NCBI GenBank assembly: GCA_023231475.1
Contig: JALJEE010000092.1
Location: 1 to 64,000, forward strand
DNA length: 64,000 nucleotides
From: Seison nebaliae
Lineage: Eukaryota > Rotifera > Pararotatoria > Seisonacea > Seisonidae
Direction of reading: 5' to 3'
Under the pieces are notes generated by a model that did no database searches, was not told where the DNA came from, and worked only from the letters and a program-made list of their open reading frames with translations. Positions within the stretch are counted from its first letter, which is position 1. Each line of letters begins with the position of its first letter. Shown in pieces: positions 1 to 10,605 of the stretch. The position numbers and the translations under genes were made by a program.

Positions 1-2
1 TC

Positions 3-131
3 GATTACTTGGTTCCTGATAATCTCAAAAATCAAATACCCAGATGCCGTGAACTAATATCCAACGACCAAGGTCGTGAATTCTTAATTTTTATTTATAA
101 TTTACCCTATAGGGATTTACATTTACAATAA
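3..131 (+). CDS. possible 3' end of a gene entering from the left (partial)
   Basis: A frame open from the window edge runs 42 codons to TAA at 129-131. It includes a mixed, non-repetitive stretch (DYLVPDNLKNQIPRCRELIS) that reads better than the surrounding AT-rich DNA. An AATAAA overlaps the stop and is followed by an A-run. No family is recognised. It could be a real last exon, a retroelement remnant or chance. Only a sequence extending upstream would decide. Confidence 0.22.
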   Translation, partial: DYLVPDNLKNQIPRCRELISNDQGREFLIFIYNLPYRDLHLQ

Positions 132-665
132 AAAAAAAAAAAATAATAATAATTTCAGAATGATGTTTTTATTTGGTAACCGAAGTTTAATGAAAATGGT
201 AAAAGATAAACATGAAATTAGAATGCAAAGATTAAAATGTTCTTCATAATTGGAGTAGAAGTAATGGAGAATAAGAATAAATGGTAATAAAAATCAATAA
301 ACATAAAGGTAAATGGCAAAATGAATAAAATCTTAAAATTAATGTTAAGAAAGACAAAGGAATGAGAAAACCACTAAATTTTTAAGTTAAATTTTGGAAT
401 AGAAATTCTTTGTGTGCTGTCCTATAATAATCAATAAGGAGGGCAAATTAGTTGAATGATTATATCGAACGTATCTTTTGAAAAGTGGGAACTGGGACGG
501 AATATAGGAAATAGATTAAGAATCAGGAAAGATTGAAATTGGAATTCCATTATTTTGGTTGGAATTTTTTTGAAAAGAAACTAAATAAAATAAAATTCGA
601 AGGAAAACTAATTGAACTTGCACTAATAATTGATGGTGGGTAATTTGTGGAAACAAAAGAGAATT
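132..665. other. AT-rich intergenic stretch, nothing recognised
   Basis: AT-rich sequence with short A-runs and an AAT-type microsatellite near 143-152. No open frame, RNA signature or long repeat was seen. Confidence 0.5.
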
Positions 666-1392
666 TTAAATTCCAAATATACCGTGTGCTACTCCCGCGC
701 ATGTCTCTGGACCAATTATAGGATTGACTAAGTCGACATAACGCATAATATCGTTCTCTTCATTCATAAGGAATGTTATACAATTAGTACAATCTTTGTA
801 TGAGCAAATATCTGTGTCACTTATACCCAAGATTTCAACTCCAAGTTCTGGTGGAGGCGCTTGCATATATCCTCGAGAGAATTGAGCTTTTCTTTCGGCA
901 ATTTAAGTAGAAGGGTATGAATATATAAAAAAAAATTATAAATGTAACAATCTAATACTACTAAATAACCGTTTGTAAAGTCCATGTATTCGTCACCCTG
1001 ACTTTTGTACATTCTCGTCGGTACTCCATATATAAGGTATAAATCCAAAGATGGTTCTTGTCTTAAAGTTATTGGCGCAGTCTGGGTGTCACAATTCATT
1101 ATATCATAATCAATTGATGTAGTATCGCCCAGTATAGTCATTTGGCCACTCCTTCTTACTGCTATAAACCATGACCAATATCTATTCCAATTGGGACCCT
1201 ATTTGAATGAAAGCAGGAGATATCTGGAATACTTCATCTAAACTCCTCGCACCTATTGTTGGTGTGAAAGAAATACGTGTCGCCTTATCTAGATAACAGC
1301 GAGTATCTGTCGTTGTCGTTGTCGTTGTCGTTATAAGTTCTGTAACGACAGTGGTGGAATTTCTTGTTGTACACACATTGACAAAAACCGTT
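666..1392 (-). CDS. unrecognised secreted-type protein, 3' part, with a reading-frame break
   Basis: On the minus strand a probable exon enters after an acceptor at 1393-1394 (CTTTTAG). It encodes a Thr-run, then CYLDKATRISFTPTIGARSL and a segment ending FIQIG. Near 1198 the frame breaks by one base at ATAGGGTCCC and continues in another frame (NWNRYWSWFIAVRRSGQMTI) to about 970. A clean 98-nt GT-AG intron (872-969, phase 1) joins the last exon 871-666, which contains several Cys residues and ends GIFGI-stop. The Thr-rich linker and paired Cys suggest an extracellular protein, but no domain is recognised. The break could be a pseudogene lesion, a sequencing indel or an unseen boundary. Exons upstream of 1392 were not found. 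Confidence 0.45.
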
Positions 1393-1576
1393 CTAAAAGT
1401 TAATCATGAGAGTTACTGGATTCCAAGTTTTTTATTAGTAAAATTAACCTAGTACATGTGTATATGGTTGTTGTACTAACAGCATTTTAATTTCGTTTCC
1501 TGCATATCGGATACTTCCCTTGTTAGTTCGTTACTGTTCACCTTTGCAAAATCCAGATATGATATAAGTCCTAAAC

Positions 1577-1695
1577 GGAACATAGCCAAATCTTTGTTTT
1601 TCACTTGGAATATAGCCAAATTTTTTTTCTTGACTTGGAACGTAGCCAAATCTCATATCTTCATTAGGAACTTAGCCAAATTTGGCTCCATTCCG
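1577..1695. repeat. 30-bp tandem repeat, four copies
   Basis: Four consecutive units of 30, 30, 30 and 29 bp start at 1577, 1607, 1637 and 1667. Each begins GGAAYNTAGCCAAAT and is followed by a pyrimidine-rich tail. The 5' half is well conserved and the 3' half has drifted. An open frame across it (1594-1830) is only the repeat read through and has no independent support. Confidence 0.8.
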
Positions 1696-1699
1696 GGAA

Positions 1700-2677
1700 T
1701 CGTCGTACTTATATTTATTATTTATACAATGTATATAATATACATCGTCATTTCAATTTCATCGGTTATGTTGAATCTCTTCAAACTCGTCATATTTGAA
1801 TTAAAACATTGGATATCTCATAACGATTGACATAGATAAATCGGATAACCAAATTAGGCAGTGAATTTTAGAATTTTAAAATTTTTTCATAATTTTGAAG
1901 GGCACTGGGAAGTTTAATGTTCTTATCTCTAATAGTTTCTAAATGGATGAAAGTTACTCACTTGTTAGCTGTAAGATCTAATGTAAGTCTATTACGGACA
2001 AATTGGTGCATTGATTCAACTCTATTCTTAAAATGTTTAACAGAAATCTAGTAGTTTACGAAAATGAATAATTTAGCCTGTTATTAATAGGGTAGCAAAT
2101 TAATCCAAGTCAACAATTTTTTAAACGTTATCCTATATGACATGCTATAGTTGTGCAACTATAACATATAAGAATGCAATTCGTACATAAGATAACATAC
2201 TTATTAGTGGTGTCCAAACGATAACAAAAAGTTATAAGAAAAAAACGGTTTGGTTTTAGAAGGGAATATGTCATATGGCAAAAGTAGTGAAAAATTCGGA
2301 AATTTCAGATGTATAAAAAGATTGGAGGTTATAAAAAAAAAACTGCCGGAATATCTGGAATGGTATAAGAAATTTAATGTAAAATTTTTTAATATTAGAA
2401 GGACGATAAAAATTTTACTTCATATTTTTTTTTCATAATTTTATTTTATTTTTTGATTTATGTGTTTGATTAAAAACTTGGTTGATAAACAATGAGAACT
2501 GTCCGCTGCAAAATTTTTATATAAGGTTACGATCTGTCCGGTTACCGTGAACAGCACTAATAATTTGTTTCTGAATTATGAGTGGAATAATGAAAATATG
2601 AATGTATCTTTATTTGAAGAAATCTACAACGTAAGAATTATATGCGAAAAGGAATTTATATACAGATAAGGAATGTT
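1700..2677. other. intergenic stretch with a dispersed-repeat copy
   Basis: No gene is supported here. Positions 2490-2539 are a reverse-complement copy of 32277-32326. Next to it, 2544-2559 reads as the reverse complement of a hAT-like terminus (TAGTGCTGTTCACGG). A weak partner terminus starts at 2205 (TAGTGGTG), but no target duplication flanks the pair. The rest is AT-rich with T-runs. Confidence 0.4.
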
Positions 2678-3376
2678 TCACAATCTCTTCACTCGTTTTT
2701 TTAGTTTCGGCAATTGTCTTCCAACTTTTGTATATTTAACGTCATTCTTGTCACCTTGTACCGACTTCCTCTTCTTCCCACTTTCCTCTACAGTTATCCC
2801 CCAATCATCATCAATCTTATCTTCATCAATGGTCGATATAATTTTCTCTTCTACATTATCTGAAATAAAATGAGATAAATCCTTAATCTTATTGTTTAAT
2901 TTATCTTGCTTTTCCTGAATGATAGTGTACGCTTCGTTGAACATATTTTCATCATTACATTTTTTCTCTTTACACTCTTTCATCAAATCCTCCAAACTGT
3001 CCATTGCTTCATCGAAATATTCTTTCGTTTTATCGAACTTGTACCAAATTTCGCCAGTTGTTGAAACGGGATGGAATTTATTATGGTCAATTTTCATTCT
3101 GTCAATCGTCTCTGAACTCGTTGAACTTATGTCGTACATTGTATTTTCAGTGAAAGTGGGCAAAGTTGAATAATCTGAACGACCAATATATTCCTCCAAT
3201 AATTCATCGAAATTTTCATTTAGACAACGCACATCATTGAAATAAACAAATTTGCCTTGCGCCAAACCTTTCTCATTTGTGAACTGTACTTTTAACATCT
3301 GATCCTTCTCATTTACCTTAATCACATCCACTTCCTGAATCATTCCATTGGAACGTTTAATTTGAAGATGAAACAT
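2678..3376 (-). CDS. orphan protein with a kinesin-13-like N-terminal segment, no motor
   Basis: A 232-codon frame starts at ATG 3376, with an in-frame stop about 39 nt upstream. Residues 1-55 (HLQIKRSNGMIQEVDVIKVN, then a GK pair and a CLNENFDELLEEY segment) resemble the N-terminal globular segment of kinesin-13 proteins (KIF2/MCAK), where an IKRSDGRIH-type motif is followed by VNE and KGKE. Nothing matching a motor domain follows. Instead there is an acidic, helix-prone region (about 115-200) and a basic C-terminus (KKRVKRL). It may be a duplicated, truncated kinesin-13 fragment, the first exon of a larger gene, or an unrelated protein. The similarity is recalled by eye and modest. Confidence 0.5.
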   Translation of the reverse strand: MFHLQIKRSNGMIQEVDVIKVNEKDQMLKVQFTNEKGLAQGKFVYFNDVRCLNENFDELLEEYIGRSDYSTLPTFTENTMYDISSTSSETIDRMKIDHNKFHPVSTTGEIWYKFDKTKEYFDEAMDSLEDLMKECKEKKCNDENMFNEAYTIIQEKQDKLNNKIKDLSHFISDNVEEKIISTIDEDKIDDDWGITVEESGKKRKSVQGDKNDVKYTKVGRQLPKLKKRVKRL

Positions 3377-5184
3377 CCGTCTCCAAAGAATGATAAGACA
3401 ATTTCAAGATGAATATTTCAGAGGTTTCCCTTATTTACATCAATCTCCCTTCCGTAATACTCACCTCCCGTTTAATTCGAAAATACGGGAAGAATAAAAA
3501 TGTAGTGCTTCATTATGGAAACTGAAAAGTAGCATAAAAATTTCAAAAACTTAGTTCCATGATTGAAAACTCATTTTCCTTATTATTAGTCCTCTATCAT
3601 GTTTGGAATAAAGTTAATGAATTATTTATCTGATAATGTCAATTATAACATAGTTAGATTGTTTAGGATAAATTACTAATCTAATCTATAAATTATAATA
3701 ATATAATTATTCCTATCATCCTATCTGTGTTACTAGTAGATTAATTAAGATTGTTGAGTAAATAATTAAGAATAAATATATAAAACAGTTATATATATAT
3801 TTGACCAAATTTCAATTCGATTGTCGGAAAAATAATAGGAAAATATCTCGCTACATATTCTTTTAAAATTCCTTATATCTTCCCCTCATATTATAAATTC
3901 TCAATTCGTTTTCCTTTTTCTTTTCATGGACGCATCGAAAATCTTTAGTTTTGTCGGTATTCACTATGGAATTGTTAATTATTCTATTTCTCTTATCAAT
4001 GAGATCTTCCGTTTCAAAATGATAATAGGTAAGACGAAACTTTTATTAGTAGAGTTTAGTGGATCCAAATAAGGAAAATTCCTTTCAAGAAAGTTCCAAT
4101 ATTTTGCTTCTTTAGATATCAAGTTGACACGAAGATAAAAGGTTACAATGCTAAAATGGATTACAGAATTGTTTGGATTTAAATTTTGATTCATAAATAT
4201 AAGCCAAATTTTCAAATTATATTATTCGATAATGTAAATTGATTGTAAACGATTCGAACTAGACTTCATCAAGTCAACGAGAATTGTCGACGTGGAATAT
4301 TTTTTAAACAATACGTATACGTTTTATAAATATGCACAAACGAAAATGTTGAATTAGTTTATTTCAAAATAGAATTTCATTTCGAAAAATGAACATTTTC
4401 CGGTTATTGAAAAAGGAATTTGAGCAATAACCTACCATGTTGATTCCTTAGCAAATCGACCCTCTTTGGAGTTTGCTAAGGATGATGATGGTATTGGAAT
4501 TATATCGAATAATTTCACTTAAGGTTTAATTAATTAATTATTATTGCTTGTTCATTCTCTTCATCTCTTGTAGAAAAAATTACGTGAAATGCAATTTATT
4601 GGGAGGAAAAAATGTTACCAATTATGCTGATTCATTCCTGATATTTTCATAGAAATATTTAATTTCTTCTATTACCTCATTATACTCAATCTTATACAAA
4701 TAACTTCTATTTCTATTCAAATAAAATTTACAGTATTTCTCTACTATCTTCATTTTTAAAACTAAAATTTATGATTTTCCTGGAAATTTTTCTATTTCCC
4801 ATTTGTAAAAATTGTAAGAAAAAATTATGGCAACATCCCAATTGTGAAGGAAAGTGCGCCTAATTTTTCCTTTTTAACAATTACGAGCAGTTTGAACATA
4901 ATTAATTTCGAATATACTGATGAATTCAATATATTTTCGATACTTTCTACATTTGATCAGGACATCAGCACATCTACAAGTATCAATCATTGAGATAACC
5001 TTATGAGTATTACAGCATAATGGATTAATTGCATTTATTCTGAATTAAAGATCGTTCAAATTATATTTTATTATTATTTATTGGTTAAAATTCCCGTCGG
5101 GATAAACTTGAAAAAAGAGAAAAAAAATTACTGTCATCCTCAGTATCAATAAAAAGGCGTTGAGGTGTAATCGTATGTTGAGAT
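3377..5184. other. AT-rich intergenic stretch, no supported gene
   Basis: Strongly AT-rich. A frame on the minus strand at 3979-4215 has no recognisable content. A short inverted repeat near 4437-4484 (CCTTAGCAAA and TTTGCTAAGG) could form a hairpin. No RNA gene is recognised. Confidence 0.4.
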
Positions 5185-5780
5185 GAAATTTTAAAAATCG
5201 GTTAGAGAAATGTTTCGAGATAACCCATAGTATCTGACAGTGTATGTGAAAACGGAATGGATGTTAAAAGGATGGATGTCGGAAGGATGACTAGAGAGTG
5301 AGTCGAAATTGTTAAATTTATCACGGGGTGAAAAAATACGACGACATAGAAGAATTGGAAGTGGTAGGATATTCACAGTGGCGAAAAGAAGTGAGCGATT
5401 CCATCTATGAAAACAGCAGATCATTCTCCTAATGAGCCGATTATAAGCTCGGTTCAAGGACAGAAAAGACCGATGAGAACATAGAAAGATAGTCTCCAAA
5501 GAATACAAATTTGTAGGCGGAGACGCATCTTTAACAGGACGAATTTGGATTTAGGAGAGAAGGAGAAAAAAGCCCTTCAGAATTTGTTTCGTATACGATC
5601 GAGAGCGGATGAGGAAAAAGACCGCATATCGATCAGTGAGCCAAGGAAGATAGTAGAAGTAGGTAGAAGAATGTTAGAGAACGAACGATTACCGGTTGAG
5701 AACAGCCAGCATTTCGATTCGTTAATAACAATCCCTCTTTCAGCAAGAAGACGAGATGTACGTAGATAGGATTTCTTCAA
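5185..5780. other. purine-rich, GC-elevated block that looks like former coding DNA
   Basis: This block is noticeably less AT-rich than its flanks and purine-rich on the plus strand. It carries overlapping open frames on both strands. The plus frame runs from 5485 to a stop at 5769 and is charged and helix-prone (RIRSRADEEKDRISISEPRK). The minus frame at 5577-5780 has faint reverse-transcriptase-like wording (GIVINESKCW, FLGSLI), but the next minus frame is shifted and unrecognisable. No intact gene can be drawn. It may be a decayed gene or retroelement. Confidence 0.3.
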
Positions 5781-6383
5781 ATCACGAAGGGAACATGCGG
5801 AAAAAAGAAATCACCAATGACGATTCTATTACTTTCGTTGAGTTCTCATTTACTAACATGACACATATTGAGATGTCACTAATTTTAACTAAAGGTTTTA
5901 TTTAACGGATAAGTATATTTCCTGTTTCAACTTGAAAAAGAATTCTTCCAATATTTCTTTTTCATTCGTCCATATGGATCACGAACTAAATTATGTTTTT
6001 AAATGGTCTGATTATATAAAATTTATTTTTGGATTAGATGAATAATATTCTGATATTATACTTAATTAGAAACAACGAGATTCGTTTACTAGGAAGAACA
6101 GGTTTCCCTGAACAACTCTATTAGTTTCTGATGAATTTTACTGTATGACATGGGATAAATAGAGAATCTGAAAAATTTAAAAGTTTTACTATTGTAAATA
6201 AGAAGCTCGTTTCTTTCATTGAAAAGAAAGTTCTTATTGTAGAATTGATATTGCATTATTATAATTTCATTCATGTCTTTTTCAAACGAATAGAAGACAT
6301 TCAACACCAATTTACATATTTAAAACATTCAACTTTTCAAGAAATATTCGATAGTGATTCGTTCGTGATTTCTTAGAGAAGAA
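5781..6383. other. upstream region of mitofusin
   Basis: AT-rich sequence before the mitofusin ATG. A minus-strand frame at 6089-6310 has no recognisable content and does not start with ATG at its far end. No promoter motif is called. Confidence 0.4.
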
Positions 6384-8935
6384 ATGTCAAATGAATTAAA
6401 GAACAACAATGTCAATCCATTTTTTTTAAGGAATGAAAATGGAATTGATTCTCATGAAGCGTTGAAACAATTTGGAGAAGCGAAAGAAAGAATAAATTCA
6501 ATATTTTCTGATGTTCGAAAACATTTCGGTGGTGTAATTAAATTTTTGGAAGGATGTCCATCAACTATTCTGAATGACGACGATTTCATGACGATCTCAG
6601 CGAACGAGGAACGATGTGCTTCCATCATTCATGTTCTCCAACGTGATCGGATGAAAGTCGTATTTTTCGGACGAACGTCCAATGGTAAAAGTACCGTCAT
6701 CAATTCAATGTTACATGATTCGATTTTACCATCAGGAATGGGTCATACCACCAGTTGTTTTTTACAAGTTGAAGGAACTGATGATGTTCAGGCGCCATTT
6801 ATTATTCATCCACAAACTAATAAAAGATTAACAGTTGATGATGTTGGATCGTTGGCGAGTGCTTTATCAAAAGAAAGTTTGGATAGTCATCAACTCGTCA
6901 CAATATTCTGGCCACGAAGTCGTTGTGATTTGTTAAGGGAGGATGTGGTATTTGTCGATAGTCCTGGTATCGATGTTACGCAGGAATTCGATTCATGTAT
7001 CGATAATTATTGTTTGGACGCTGATGTTTTCATATTAGTAGCGAATGCAGAATCGACATTAATGCAAGCGGAAACTAACTTCTTCTATAAAGTGACGAAG
7101 AAGTTATCGAAACCAAATATTTTCATTGTTCATAATCGATGGGATTGCGCCACAAATGAATGTGATATCTCTGCCGTTCGACAACAACATACAAAACGAG
7201 CGATCGAATTTCTCGTTGATCAATTGGCAGTTTATGGGAAAGAAGAAGCAGAGAAACATATTTTCTTCGTTTCAGCCAAAGAGATGTTGAGTGCGAGAAA
7301 AAAACGGAATCCAAATGATAGCTTCTCAGCTGATTTACATTCGGAAGGATTCAATATCCGTTCACGTGAATTTCAACGATTTGAAACGTCATTCGAAACT
7401 TGTTTGTCAAATACAGCTGTTCAAACAAAATTTGAACAACATACACTTTGCGGTGCTGAAATGATGAAAGAAGTCGATAGTTTATTGTCCAACATTTTAT
7501 GTGCCATCAATCAATCGATAAGTGAATGTGGAGAACGATTAATTGTTAAACGAAAAGAATTGGAACAATTCTCAAAGAAACGAACGAGTTTCCGAGAATC
7601 GACAGCGAAACAAGTTCAACTTGTTCTCGATGATGTTGAAAGGAAAGTTAGAAAGGAATTTTTGAATTTAATGAAAATCAAACTTGTAGGTGATGAGATC
7701 ATTTTCAACTGAACTGAAGAAATTGAATGAAATTGTTAATCGATTCAAAACTCCATTTCCCATTGATTTAAGACAAATTGATGAATATAAAAAAGTTGGA
7801 GAATTGAAAAATTGTTCGAAAATTAAAATATCTTTTTTTTTCCTTTTAGGAACTTCATAGTTATGTTCAGAAAACCATCACATCTAATATGAGTCAACAA
7901 CTTGATTTGACCATTCGAACAAATATGAATGCCATCATCTCTTGTATAAACGGTTATTAGACAATTATTTCTTTTATCTTTTATTATTTCGAGTGAGAGA
8001 GTGAGAGAGAGAGAGAAATTTAATTAAAATTCATTTTCCAGAAAGCGAATGTGTTCAAATGGTGAGTGAATTGAAGAAACAGAATTTCAAACGATTGAAG
8101 AATGATATCGACATAACTGCCGTCAAATATAATTTTGAGAGTTTTTGTGCGATTGATCGTTTTAAGTTAATTACTTTCTCTACTTCTATTCAAATTTCTT
8201 CTTCTTTTTTCAAGAGCGGATATTGTCTTTCGATTCTCTTTGAGTTTATCGAATTTATTGAAAATGTTCAGAAAATTCTCTACACCATCAAGATACAATG
8301 GAAGAGAAACGGAAGGAGATCTGGAAACATCAAGTCCAATTCCAGCGTCGGTTGCAATCATGCCGTTATTAGTAACTCAGATCGCTTCATTATCTCCTTG
8401 GTTGCTCGGTTCATCAGCTGTTGTTGTTACGGTGAAGACGTTGGGATATCAAATTCCCATTTTGTGTTCACTTGGAATTGGTGGATTATATTTATATGAG
8501 CGAGTAACGTGGACGTCAAGAAAGAAGAGGAAAGCATTTAATGATCAATATCATGAATTTATGAAAAGAGAATTTCGATATCAAGCCGAGTTGATTGGAA
8601 AGAGTGTTCGATTTCAAGTAGATCTGTTAATTTTTTAATTTATCATTCATTCAATTTCAATCAATATAATTCTCGTTATTTAGGAAAGCAACGAATGTTA
8701 TGCAGGAAGTCGATAGGATTATAGTGGATGAATGTGATGATCGTGAAGCGGAATGTAAAAATTTAAATACGAAAATCGATGCGCATCACCTTCTTGCTAC
8801 GAAAGCTCAAAGTTTATTGTTAGTCCAATTTTTTCTACTTTTCTTTCATCTCATTCATTCCGTAGGAATAACTCGCAATGGCTAAGGGACTCATTACATC
8901 ATTTCATCAATCGATATCTTAACATTGTCATCTGA
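6384..8935 (+). CDS. Marf: mitofusin (dynamin-family GTPase of mitochondrial outer-membrane fusion)
   Basis: The protein fuses mitochondrial outer membranes by GTP-driven tethering. My model has seven exons: 6384-7646, 7690-7794, 7850-7952, 8042-8165, 8215-8625, 8684-8818 and 8866-8935. It totals 736 aa, close to vertebrate mitofusins. Exon 1 holds the GTPase domain: P-loop GRTSNGKST, an SGMGHTT segment, DSPG and NRWD, followed by coiled coil. Exon 5 carries the paired hydrophobic segments (MPLLVTQIASLSPWLLGSSA and a GIGGLYLYERVTW-type end). Exons 6-7 give the C-terminal heptad repeat, ending NRYLNIVI. Intron 1 is only 43 nt (7647-7689). Splicing it out lines up residue for residue with the family, whereas reading through hits a stop at 7710-7712. 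Intron 3 contains a (GA)n run. It is convergent with the MEK gene. Confidence 0.93.
7993..8016. repeat. (GA)n microsatellite in mitofusin intron 3
   Basis: GAGTGAGAGAGTGAGAGAGAGAGAG-type run inside the 89-nt intron 7953-8041. Confidence 0.8.
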
Positions 8936-9264
8936 TGATGATGATAATGAAGATAAAGAAATATATTTTATTCGTTTTCCTCTTTCGTTGTAATTTAAAT
9001 ATTATTAAATGATCTTTTCGTTGTTGTCGTTAAAAAGTTCGTCTATCCTTCCTCTTATATATGATGGCTAATTCATTTAAAGACTGATTTTTCATAGAAA
9101 AAATTTGAAGAAATAAAAAAATTTTTTATTCCCAATAAATTATTTAAATTAATGCACAATTCGAATTCGAAGAATTTGATCATCTATCTGACGGAAGAGA
9201 TTGAGAGTCTCATTTGTTTCCCATAATTTCATCTTTTCGATTTATCCGTTAAATGGTAAAGATG
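8936..9264. other. convergent 3' flanks of mitofusin and MEK
   Basis: Only 329 bp separate the two stop codons. It begins with a (GAT)n run, and AATAAA and TTTATT motifs occur on both strands (for example around 9112-9140). These are likely overlapping or adjacent 3' UTRs and polyadenylation sites. Confidence 0.5.
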
Positions 9265-10605
9265 TTATATTCGTAGCACTCGAGTGATCCATTGACCAGT
9301 TTCTAACGATCCATATTCGAATCGTTCTCCATTGTAATCATTAAGAATGTCGATTGAGCTGGCATATTTCTGAGTGAAGGGATGACAAATGAGAAAAGGC
9401 AAATCAGCACGATCAGTCACCTCACGACATAAACAACGTGTAGTATAATCAATGAATGATTGAGGAAATAATTCAGTCGGTAGTGAATCCCAATCACTTT
9501 GAACGATGATCCACAACAAATCGAAAAATTGTAAATCATCATTGGGACAATCTTCGTTACTTTCATCGTCATCTCCTTCGATATTTGACGATAATTTTGA
9601 AATTGATGAATTTGAATTATATTCCTCTTTCAATTGTCCATTCTTCTCAAAATGTTCGAGAAGCGTTTCCGTTGTCATAAGTCGTTTCATTTCCACTAAA
9701 CTGAGTTGTGGTATAGGAAATTTAGAGACTGATAGTTCGATCAATGATAATCCTAATGACCAGATATCTGATTGTACTGAATATTCTTTTCCCATTAACC
9801 GTTCGGGTGACATATAAGATCGAGTTCCGATGAATGTCGAGACAATCGAATTTGTCAATTCACCCGATACACCTAAATCACATAATTTCACTTCACCTTT
9901 CGTATTACCCAAAATGTTCGACGGTTTTATATCTCGATGAATGATGTGGAAATGTTGTCTCAAATAAATCAACGCTTTCACCACACAATAATTTATGTAA
10001 CCGACAACATTCTCCGGTAATCTACCAGCGATCGACATTAACTTGTCAAACGATCCCCCATCCAAATATTCCATAATGATAGAAATATTCTGGTTTTCAT
10101 TGAACGCCGTATAAAATCCAACGATATAAGGCGAATTACATTGATGAAGTACTCGTAATTCACGAACAATCTGTTGTCTTAATGATTGTCGAGCATGATA
10201 TGGTATGATTTTCATTGCGAGAACTAAACCGGTGTCTTTGTGACGAACCGAACAAACTGATCCACCACTTCCAGCACCCAAATAATTAATTTTGACGAAA
10301 TGTCCACTCGACAATATCGCTCCCAGTCGTCGTTTATTGTTGATGAATTCTGTCATTCGTTCACGTTGTAATTGTAACGGACAAATGGTAGGTAAGGCTT
10401 GCATAATCTCTCTCCAATCGAATTGAGCACCATCGTTGATGGCTCGTTGCAATGGAGTTAAATCGCTTTCTTTTTTTCCTTTATTTTCTTTTCTGATTAT
10501 GAGTTTACTGTCATTCTCATTATCGGATATTTTCGATTCTTTCAATATTTGAATATTACTCGGTCTCTTACCTCTTAACCGACGAGAAAATGAGGCGATC
10601 GACAT
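9265..10605 (-). CDS. MEK1/2-type MAP kinase kinase, single exon
   Basis: Dual-specificity kinase of the Raf-MEK-ERK cascade, related to fly Dsor1. It has 446 codons in one uninterrupted frame from ATG 10605. An N-terminal MAPK docking site is visible (RGKRPSNIQIL, about 11-21). Next come the Gly loop LGAGSGGSV (109-117), catalytic Lys132 in AMK, HRDIKPSN (223-230), the metal-binding motif as DLG (243-245) rather than the usual DFG, and GTRSYMSPERL (260-270). In the activation loop TNSIVSTF, the first phospho-site is Ser253 and the second family Ser aligns with Thr257. An acidic insert (about 320-355, EGDDDESNEDCPNDD) lies where MEKs carry a Pro-rich insert. Human MEK1 is 393 aa. The lack of introns could mean a retrocopy, but the frame is intact. 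Confidence 0.9.
   Translation of the reverse strand: MSIASFSRRLRGKRPSNIQILKESKISDNENDSKLIIRKENKGKKESDLTPLQRAINDGAQFDWREIMQALPTICPLQLQRERMTEFINNKRRLGAILSSGHFVKINYLGAGSGGSVCSVRHKDTGLVLAMKIIPYHARQSLRQQIVRELRVLHQCNSPYIVGFYTAFNENQNISIIMEYLDGGSFDKLMSIAGRLPENVVGYINYCVVKALIYLRQHFHIIHRDIKPSNILGNTKGEVKLCDLGVSGELTNSIVSTFIGTRSYMSPERLMGKEYSVQSDIWSLGLSLIELSVSKFPIPQLSLVEMKRLMTTETLLEHFEKNGQLKEEYNSNSSISKLSSNIEGDDDESNEDCPNDDLQFFDLLWIIVQSDWDSLPTELFPQSFIDYTTRCLCREVTDRADLPFLICHPFTQKYASSIDILNDYNGERFEYGSLETGQWITRVLRI

Noticed and set aside
2205-2559. Candidate second hAT-like element with TAGTGGTG and TAGTGCTG termini
   Set aside because: The termini match only weakly and the flanking 8-mers (ATACTTAT and ATAATTTG) are not a duplication.
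5577-5780. Minus-strand frame with RT-like wording
   Set aside because: Only two short motif-like fragments, next frame shifted and unrecognisable; not enough to call a retroelement.
7647-7712. Frame end of mitofusin exon 1 reading through to a stop, suggesting a pseudogene
   Set aside because: Removing a 43-nt GT-AG intron restores exact family alignment, so the gene is intact.
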